From Pedobacter panaciterrae (GTDB lineage Bacteria > Bacteroidota > Bacteroidia > Sphingobacteriales > Sphingobacteriaceae), in the NCBI RefSeq assembly GCF_013204795.1, contig NZ_JABMKW010000017.1:620001-684000 (forward strand): 64,000 nucleotides of DNA, written 5' to 3'. The stretch's first letter is position 1; each line of letters opens with the position of its first letter. The position numbers and the translations under genes are program-made. The notes under the pieces were generated by a model. It had not been told where the DNA came from, searched no databases, and worked only from the letters and a program-made list of their open reading frames with translations. Positions 58,229-64,000 of this stretch are shown in pieces.

Positions 58229-59173
58229 TTACAACCATCTGCTTTTGCGCCAGTTTTCTTGTTTCTCAAAATCCATAAACGTCCAGGCCACAAACCGACT
58301 GATCTTTTGTCCTTGTGCCATTTCTATTGTTCTAACTTCAAATGCGTTAAAATTCTGAATCGCTTTATAAATAAAAGGAAGGTTACTGCTCTTTGAAACT
58401 AAGGTCGAGAACCATAGACATTGATTTGCAAAAGAAGCACTCTCCTCTATCATTTTTCTAATAAATCCGACTTCCCCTCCTTCATACCAAAGCTCTGTAT
58501 TTTGTCCCCCAAAATTCAGTGTTACCTCTTTGCCTTTTTGCTTACCCAAATTTTGCAATTTCCGTCTTGTGCCAGATTGAGCCTCTTCGGCAGAAGAATG
58601 AAAAGGTGGATTACACATGGTGAAATCAAACAGATCCTCTGGCTTGATAACCCCTTTAAAAATATGATGTTTATTGCTCTGTGGCCTGCAAGTTATAGCA
58701 TTTGTCAGTTCCGGATTTGATGCAATAATTGCTTTAGCCGCTTTTATGGCTCCGGAATCTATTTCGCTCCCCACAAAGCTCCAACCATAGTCCTGATGAC
58801 CAATAATCGGATAAACACAATTAGCACCCAATCCAATATCTAACCCTCGAACTGATTTTCGCGTTGGTATTATCCCATCATTAACAGAAGCAAGCAAATC
58901 TGCCAGATAATGCACATAATCTGCCCTACCCGGTATAGGTGGACAAAGATATCCGGCCGGAATATCCCAATACGAAATACTATAGAAATGCTTAAGAAGT
59001 GCTTTGTTAAGACTTTTAACAGCCTCAGGATCAGAAAAATATATAGATTCGTCTCCATATGAATTAACTGCAACATAGTTTTTCAATTCCGGATAGCTTT
59101 TAATCAACTCGGGAAAATCGTACCTGAAGCGATGTTTATTTCGTGGATGGAGGGATGTTTTTTCTGCTGACAT
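58229..59173 (-). CDS. rlmF: 23S rRNA (adenine(1618)-N6)-methyltransferase
   Basis: 314 aa. N-terminal [26 protein letters not shown]-binding [16 protein letters not shown] and the catalytic NPPF motif in [16 protein letters not shown] match RlmF (YbiN). Methylates A1618 of 23S rRNA. Converges on the small orphan gene. Confidence 0.93.
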   Translation of the reverse strand: MSAEKTSLHPRNKHRFRYDFPELIKSYPELKNYVAVNSYGDESIYFSDPEAVKSLNKALLKHFYSISYWDIPAGYLCPPIPGRADYVHYLADLLASVNDGIIPTRKSVRGLDIGLGANCVYPIIGHQDYGWSFVGSEIDSGAIKAAKAIIASNPELTNAITCRPQSNKHHIFKGVIKPEDLFDFTMCNPPFHSSAEEAQSGTRRKLQNLGKQKGKEVTLNFGGQNTELWYEGGEVGFIRKMIEESASFANQCLWFSTLVSKSSNLPFIYKAIQNFNAFEVRTIEMAQGQKISRFVAWTFMDFEKQENWRKSRWL

Positions 59174-59189
59174 TCGTATAAAAATTATC

Positions 59190-59197
59190 CAAAGTTA
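59190..59197 (-). promoter_or_regulatory. -7 element of rlmF
   Basis: TAACTTTG on the minus strand, 16 nt before the ATG. Confidence 0.45.
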
Positions 59198-59276
59198 AGC
59201 GTTCTGAGTAAACAATTGGATATATTAGAAAGCATGACGTACTTTGCATGTATAATTTTTCAATTTTGAAGGTACT

Positions 59277-59624
59277 ATGCTAAAGTTTATCAAGGGATTT
59301 GGGTATGCGTTTTCGGGTATTGGTTATGCCTTTAAAACACAGCTTAATTTTAAATTTCATATTGCGGCCCTCCTTGTAACGGCCATTGCCGGGTGGTATT
59401 TTGCATTATCTATAAATGAATGGCTTTGGATAATTGCCGCTGCCGCTATTGTTTTAATAACAGAATTGTTGAATACGGCTATAGAAGTACTTGTTGATTT
59501 GGTTTCGCCAAACTTTAATCCCAAAGCAAAGATCATTAAAGATGCAGCTGCCGGGGGTGTATTGATTGCAGCTATTGGTGCAGCTATAATTGGCTTGATC
59601 ATCTTTATTCCTAAAATTTTTTAG
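59277..59624 (+). CDS. dgkA: diacylglycerol/undecaprenol kinase
   Basis: 115 aa, three transmembrane helices. The DgkA motif ELLNTAIEVLVDLVSP with the metal-binding and catalytic Glu/Asn, and KIIKDAAAGGVLIAAIGAAIIG, are intact. Recycles diacylglycerol or undecaprenol by phosphorylation. recO follows after 3 nt. Confidence 0.92.
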   Translation: MLKFIKGFGYAFSGIGYAFKTQLNFKFHIAALLVTAIAGWYFALSINEWLWIIAAAAIVLITELLNTAIEVLVDLVSPNFNPKAKIIKDAAAGGVLIAAIGAAIIGLIIFIPKIF

Positions 59625-59627
59625 GTC

Positions 59628-60353
59628 ATGTTGCATAAAACCAGGGGGATTGTTTTAAAAACTACACTCTATAGTGAAAGCAGTGTAGTTGTACAAATCT
59701 TTACCGAAAAGTTTGGCATCCAATCGTACATGATCAATGGCGTTAAAAAACCCAGGGCAAAGATCAGAATGAATATGCTCCAGCCATTGCATCTTGTAGA
59801 TATGGTGGTTTATCATAAAACCAATATTAGTATACAGCGTGTTTCGGAACTCAGGCCATCTCCTGTTTTTAGTAGTATTCCTTATGATATCATAAAAAGT
59901 ACAATGGCAATCTTCCTAAATGAAGTATTGTACAAGAGCATAAGACAGCAAATGGCAGATGAGCATCTATTTGATTTTATATTTAGTGCTATTTGCTGGC
60001 TCGATGAAAACAGCGAAACAAACGTAAATTTCCACCTTGCATTTTTGCTTAAACTATCAAGGTATTTGGGGTTTGCGCCCAGTATGCAAACTAAAAGCGA
60101 CCAGAGTTATTTTGATTTACAGGAAGGAGAATTTAAGTCGATGCTCCCTGTACACCCCCACTATTTGGAAAAATCTGATGCAATTCTCTTTATTTCCCTG
60201 TTTACTTCACCTTTTGAAAAAATAAATCAAATAAAATTAGAAAATAAAACAAGAAGATTCATTTTAGATAAAATATTGATTTACTACACTTTACATACGG
60301 CATCTTTTGGAGATATTCGTTCGCATCAAGTTTTAGAGGATGTACTCTCTTAA
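59628..60353 (+). CDS. recO: DNA repair protein RecO
   Basis: 241 aa. OB-fold N-terminus MLHKTRGIVLKTTLYSESSVVVQIFTEKFGIQSYMINGVKKPRAK and helical C-terminal part. Assists RecA loading with RecF/RecR. Lacks the four-Cys zinc finger, as is common in Bacteroidota. Operon with dgkA. Confidence 0.93.
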   Translation: MLHKTRGIVLKTTLYSESSVVVQIFTEKFGIQSYMINGVKKPRAKIRMNMLQPLHLVDMVVYHKTNISIQRVSELRPSPVFSSIPYDIIKSTMAIFLNEVLYKSIRQQMADEHLFDFIFSAICWLDENSETNVNFHLAFLLKLSRYLGFAPSMQTKSDQSYFDLQEGEFKSMLPVHPHYLEKSDAILFISLFTSPFEKINQIKLENKTRRFILDKILIYYTLHTASFGDIRSHQVLEDVLS

Positions 60354-60368
60354 AATATTACAAAAGTT

Positions 60369-60398
60369 TTGGAGTTTTAAATTAGAGGTGTATATTTG
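60369..60398 (+). promoter_or_regulatory. promoter of the tRNA-Val pair
   Basis: TTG (60369-60371), 19-nt spacer, TATATTTG (60391-60398), 69 nt before the first tRNA. A small CCCTAA/TTAGGG hairpin (60403-60417) follows the expected start site. Confidence 0.6.
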
Positions 60399-60467
60399 CA
60401 CTCCCTAACAATTAGGGATTAATACAGCTTACTCGGCTGGCCTTTTAGCAAAAGAGTAGAACCAAAG

Positions 60468-60545
60468 GGGAGATTAGCTCAGCTGGTTCAGAGCACCTGC
60501 CTTACAAGCAGGGGGTCACTGGTTCGAACCCAGTATCTCCCACCA
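60468..60545 (+). tRNA. tRNA-Val (anticodon TAC), copy 1
   Basis: 78 nt including an encoded CCA. Acceptor GGGAGAT/ATCTCCC, D arm GCTC...GAGC, anticodon arm CCTGC-CTTACAA-GCAGG (TAC reads GTA), T arm ACTGG-TTCGAAC-CCAGT. All stems pair. Confidence 0.97.
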
Positions 60546-60576
60546 AAACCTAACGAGGATTCGAAGGTTATTAACA

Positions 60577-60620
60577 ACAGCTTACTCAGCTGGTTTTTTA
60601 AACAAAAGAGTAGAACTAAG
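60577..60620 (+). repeat. duplicated pre-tRNA spacer element
   Basis: This 44-nt stretch is about 85% identical to 60424-60467; each precedes a tRNA-Val copy. Both hold an ACTC(A/G)GCTGG...GAGT pattern resembling a D arm. Confidence 0.7.
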
Positions 60621-60698
60621 GGGAGATTAGCTCAGCTGGTTCAGAGCACCTGCCTTACAAGCAGGGGGTCACTGGTTCGAACCCAGTATCTCCCACCA
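60621..60698 (+). tRNA. tRNA-Val (anticodon TAC), copy 2
   Basis: 78 nt, identical to copy 1 including the encoded CCA; offset 153 nt. Same promoter, followed by a terminator. Confidence 0.97.
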
Positions 60699-60702
60699 TA
60701 AT

Positions 60703-60740
60703 GGACAACCTAGATAATTCCGGAGTTGTCCTTTTTTTTT
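60703..60740 (+). terminator. Rho-independent terminator of the tRNA operon
   Basis: GGACAAC pairs with GTTGTCC around a 15-nt loop, then nine T. Confidence 0.9.
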
Positions 60741-60924
60741 GCCCTCGCAATTCCTTGTTCGCTTTTAAATACCAGAATAAATTAGTGTAAAATCCGTTGG
60801 AAGTAACTTTTCTGTGATTATTGATTTATGTTCCATCTAAATGCCTGTAAAGCACATGAATGCATCTGGAAGAATTTTTAAACTTACTTTTTAGTTATAT
60901 ATTGGGTTAACCAAATATGCTCTC

Positions 60925-63651
60925 ATGAAAATTCTGCTCGCATTGCTTGCTGTCTGTTGTATCTTTACTGTTCCCACTGCCGCACAAAATTCCTTTGCCG
61001 TTAAAGGTTTGGTTATCGACACGACTACACTTGTTAAAATTCACGAAGCAACAGTTATAGTGCTTGATGATCAGGATTCGATTCTGCAAAATTTCACCTA
61101 TAGCAATAAGGGAGCTTTTGAACTTAATAACCTAAGGCCGGGTAAATTTCTAATTATGGTTACTTATCCGGATTACGCAGATTTTGCTGAACATTTTACG
61201 TTAGATGAAGCAAATCCGGTACACGACTTTGGAAATATCGGGATGATCTTAAAATCGAAACTGCTTAATGAAGTTATTATTAAAGCGAGGGTAGCTGCCA
61301 TTAAAATAAAAGGTGATACCACAGAATTTGATGCCGCTGCTTACGCAACGCAAAAAAACGCAAAGGTAGAAGACCTGCTGAAACAACTACCAGGAATGAG
61401 GATCAATCAAAGTGGTGTTATCATTTTTCAGGGCGAAACTGTAAGTAAGATCCTTGTAGACGGTGAAGAGTTTTTTAGTGACGACCCCTCTCTGGTAACT
61501 AAAAATATAAGAGCCGATATGGTAAGCAAAGTACAGGTTTACGATCAGAGAAGTGAACAGGCAAAACTTACAGGTATTGAAGATGGTGTAAAAGTTAAGA
61601 CGATCAATGTTATACTTACAGAGGATAAGAAAAAAGGCCTTTTCGGTAAAGCCGACGCTGGTTACGGCACGGATGGCTATTATACGGCTCAACTCATGGC
61701 GAATAAATTCAGTCCTAAACAGAAGGTCTCGGTTTATGGGAATATTGGCAATACCGGAAAGGTGGGGTTGAGTGGAGAAGATAATAACAAATTTGGCGGT
61801 GGTTATAGTCAGGGTGATTATGGGGGCAATGGGATTCCTTTGGCACGTGACGCCGGTGCGCATTACAATAATAAATGGAACAAAGACAAGCAGTCCATCA
61901 ACGTGGACTATAAAGCAGGTGCATTGACTACCGATGCCCTTTCCAGTACTATAAGTCAAAACAACCTGCCAGGTAATTTTAATACAAGCAGCAGCGATGG
62001 CATGAATCACCGTTACAACTTTAACCAGTCCTTCAATGGCAGATTCGATTCTAAAATTGATTCAACAGCAGATCTCAATACTTATATTAATACGTACAGC
62101 AACAAAGGCGATAACAAAAGTTATCAAACGGGTTCGACCTTGCGAGGCAATGGTATTCTACAAAATGCAAATACAAATTCAACAATAGGTGAGAACACAT
62201 TTGAATCCTTTACAGCCAACGCAAAGTATACAAAACGGCTTAAAAAGAAAGGCAGGAGTATTTCCATTAACACTGGGGGCTCATTTGATCGGAGCAATAG
62301 CAAAAGCAATCTGAGGTCTGAATTGAGCTATTATAATGAATTGGGTTTATTAGACAGTACAAGTACCATCGATCAGTTTAAGCCCATTGTTTCAAATACA
62401 AACAGGCTTTCGGCCGGTTTTTCGTACACTGATATGCTAACTAAAGCTATTTCGATTACCACAGGATATAATTTTTCCAGAAGTATCAACACCAGCGACC
62501 GGAGATCTTTCAATCTATCGGATGACAACCGGTACGAAGAGCTTGATTCTGCATTTAGCAGCGATTTTAAGTTGGTAAACCTGACAAGTTTATACAGTTT
62601 AAGTGCAAATTATTCATCAGGCAAGTTATCCGCAGGTGCAAGTGCCAGTCTTACAGATGCCAGCTATAAACAGGAGGATCAATTTATTGATTTTGTGATG
62701 GATCGCAAGTTCATCAACCTCCAGCCGGGGGCATATCTGTACTATCAGCTAAGCAAGGCGGCGTCACTCTCTTTAAACTACAATGGAAGCACCAATCAGC
62801 CCTCTTACTATCAATTACAGCCGCTACGTCAGAATAGTGATCCGCTAAACATAAGTCTGGGCAACCCGGATTTGAAACCTTCCTTCAGCAACCGCTTTTC
62901 TTACAATTACCGGGTCTATCAGCCAACCCTAGATCAGGGAATCAACTTTAACGGAAATTACAGCTTTACTACTAATGCAATTGTAAGTAACAGAGTTACT
63001 GATTCAGCTGGAGTAAATACTCTTAGTTACTCAAATCTAAGCCAGGGCAGGCCCAATTACTGGAACATGTTCGCTCAACTATATGGACATGCCACAAAGC
63101 TTGATTTTATACTTTATATTAGCCTTAACGTTAATGGAAATACCTATTTTAACTATGTAAACAATACGCTGAACAAGACCAGTACGGTAGAATATAAACC
63201 ACAAATCGACATAGGTAAAAATAGGGCTACATATTCCTATAGTTTTAGTATAGGATCAAATTATGTGGTCAGCTCATCCTCGCTGCAATCTGTGAATAAT
63301 AACAGGAAAGGTTTTTTTAGCAGTGCCAGCTTTTATACCAAACTTCCCTATGATTTTTTTATAGGAGCAGATGCGCAATACAACTACATGGCCAAAAATC
63401 AGTTGTTTAACCGTGATTTTGAGCGGCTTATTGCCAATGCTTATTTTGGAAAGAATTTCCTTAAAGAGGAAAATCTGAAATTGATGATCAGAGGAAATGA
63501 CTTGTTTAACCAAAATACAGGATATGAACGTTACAGTTCAGCAAATGGCTTTACTGAGTCAAGAAATACAACCATACGCAGATATTTCATTCTATCTTTA
63601 ACCTGGGACTTTACAAAGTTTGGTAAATCACTTCAAAAACAACAACCATGA
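60925..63651 (+). CDS. outer membrane beta-barrel protein of the TonB-receptor-like (CarboxypepD_reg + plug + barrel) family
   Basis: 908 aa. Signal peptide MKILLALLAVCCIFTVPTAAQ, regulatory-like beta-sandwich (about 25-110), plug-like domain (KVEDLLKQLPGMRINQSGVIIFQGETVSKILVDGEEFFSDDPSLVTKNIRADMVSKVQVYDQRSEQA) and a long barrel (about 230-908) ending LSLTWDFTKFGK. No TonB box is obvious. The next gene overlaps by 4 nt and is GLPGLI-like, the usual partner of this family; together they are thought to form a surface transport or binding system. Confidence 0.88.
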   Translation: MKILLALLAVCCIFTVPTAAQNSFAVKGLVIDTTTLVKIHEATVIVLDDQDSILQNFTYSNKGAFELNNLRPGKFLIMVTYPDYADFAEHFTLDEANPVHDFGNIGMILKSKLLNEVIIKARVAAIKIKGDTTEFDAAAYATQKNAKVEDLLKQLPGMRINQSGVIIFQGETVSKILVDGEEFFSDDPSLVTKNIRADMVSKVQVYDQRSEQAKLTGIEDGVKVKTINVILTEDKKKGLFGKADAGYGTDGYYTAQLMANKFSPKQKVSVYGNIGNTGKVGLSGEDNNKFGGGYSQGDYGGNGIPLARDAGAHYNNKWNKDKQSINVDYKAGALTTDALSSTISQNNLPGNFNTSSSDGMNHRYNFNQSFNGRFDSKIDSTADLNTYINTYSNKGDNKSYQTGSTLRGNGILQNANTNSTIGENTFESFTANAKYTKRLKKKGRSISINTGGSFDRSNSKSNLRSELSYYNELGLLDSTSTIDQFKPIVSNTNRLSAGFSYTDMLTKAISITTGYNFSRSINTSDRRSFNLSDDNRYEELDSAFSSDFKLVNLTSLYSLSANYSSGKLSAGASASLTDASYKQEDQFIDFVMDRKFINLQPGAYLYYQLSKAASLSLNYNGSTNQPSYYQLQPLRQNSDPLNISLGNPDLKPSFSNRFSYNYRVYQPTLDQGINFNGNYSFTTNAIVSNRVTDSAGVNTLSYSNLSQGRPNYWNMFAQLYGHATKLDFILYISLNVNGNTYFNYVNNTLNKTSTVEYKPQIDIGKNRATYSYSFSIGSNYVVSSSSLQSVNNNRKGFFSSASFYTKLPYDFFIGADAQYNYMAKNQLFNRDFERLIANAYFGKNFLKEENLKLMIRGNDLFNQNTGYERYSSANGFTESRNTTIRRYFILSLTWDFTKFGKSLQKQQP

Positions 63652-64000
63652 AACAGTTAATTATTCTACTGATTTGCATGTTCACTACAAAAAGTATTTC
63701 TGCTCAAAATAAACATTTTGTTACCAGCGGAATAATAGAATTTGAACGAACCATGAATATGTTTGCACTGGTCAAAAAGAAAGTGACAAAACACAGTACG
63801 GAGAATAAAGTTTACTATGAAAAGTACTTGCAAACTGAGCCTCAATTCAGGGTACTGAAGAGTAGCTTGACGTTTAATACCAGTAGTTCTCTTTTTATGC
63901 CTGTGGCCGCAAAAAATGTTCATTGGTGGTATGATACCCCAATGGCTAATCAGGTCAATATTGTATTTTCTGACTTGAAAAATGGAATGAGCACCATTCA
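63648..64000 (+). CDS. GLPGLI-type exported protein (3' end outside window)
   Basis: 117 codons visible from the ATG at 63648 (ATGA overlap with the barrel gene). Signal peptide MKQLIILLICMFTTKSISAQ, then SGIIEFERTMNMFALVKKK, the typical start of GLPGLI-family proteins, and LTFNTSSSLFMP. The GLPGLI motif itself would lie downstream of the window, so the family call rests on the N-terminus and the context. Confidence 0.75.
   Translation, partial: MKQLIILLICMFTTKSISAQNKHFVTSGIIEFERTMNMFALVKKKVTKHSTENKVYYEKYLQTEPQFRVLKSSLTFNTSSSLFMPVAAKNVHWWYDTPMANQVNIVFSDLKNGMSTI

Noticed and set aside
61387..62010. A 207-codon antisense frame within the large barrel gene
   Set aside because: The plus strand shows a plug and barrel throughout; the antisense product has no recognisable domain and no start signals.

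Overview
The window reads as a core-genome segment of a Bacteroidota bacterium, most likely Sphingobacteriaceae (Pedobacter-like). The evidence is moderate to low GC, a promoter grammar of TTG (-33) and TAnnTTTG (-7) instead of TTGACA/TATAAT, TonB-dependent receptors, an outer membrane beta-barrel gene followed by a GLPGLI-type gene, bacillithiol genes (bshA, ytxJ), and a paired PPIase/SurA/MoxR locus. No transposase, integrase, phage gene or CRISPR array was seen. Gene density is high, and every gap over about 300 bases is accounted for (the largest, 60354-60924, holds two tRNAs).

Layout. 1-6.3 kb: alpha/beta hydrolase end, then minus-strand persulfide dioxygenase-rhodanese, asparaginase, TatD nuclease, FKBP lipoprotein and NrnA-type DHH phosphoesterase. 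6.4-14 kb: ndk, FKBP isomerase, recF with a DUF721 gene, a TPR membrane protein, ribH, YtxJ, lipA, and an ECF sigma/anti-sigma pair. 14-20 kb (minus): NAD(P)HX dehydratase without its epimerase half, uvrA, a ferredoxin reductase-like protein and a lytic transglycosylase. 20-29 kb: an RsuA/RluB-type pseudouridine synthase with a long repetitive tail, lactonase, bshA, tilS, an OstA/LptA-like protein and rdgB. 29.5-32.5 kb: envelope-folding operon (a reduced PPIase, SurA-like PPIase, MoxR ATPase). 32.5-40.6 kb (minus): a GDPD-fold protein with altered active-site residues, an NTF2-like protein, cysS, an EEP-family nuclease/phosphatase, two rhomboids, mutL. 40.8-50 kb: a beta-lactamase-like lipoprotein carrying a GH3 remnant, DUF1579, a 2OG-Fe(II) oxygenase, msrA, an OMP barrel, a nitroreductase, and a large MG2/TonB-plug-like protein. 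50-58 kb: PadR-PspC, a diadenylate-cyclase-like sensor protein (DACNV type), a TonB receptor divergent from a DtxR/MntR regulator, DUF2130 plus a small orphan. 58-64 kb: rlmF, dgkA, recO, two tRNA-Val, an outer membrane beta-barrel protein and the start of a GLPGLI-type gene.

Themes. (1) Many genes have the -7 element only 3-4 nt before the start codon, so leaderless mRNAs look common. (2) Several genes look like family members that lost a catalytic part: a GDPD with four active-site substitutions, NnrD without NnrE, a NagZ/beta-lactamase fusion without the GH3 barrel, and a PPIase-family protein without parvulin domains. (3) Two operators are visible inside promoters: a DtxR-type palindrome between -33 and -7 of the TonB receptor promoter, and a 12-bp inverted repeat over the padR-pspC promoter. 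The least understood candidates are the DAC-like sensor protein and the DUF2130 coiled-coil protein with a nuclease-like E-D-ExK pattern and its small partner.
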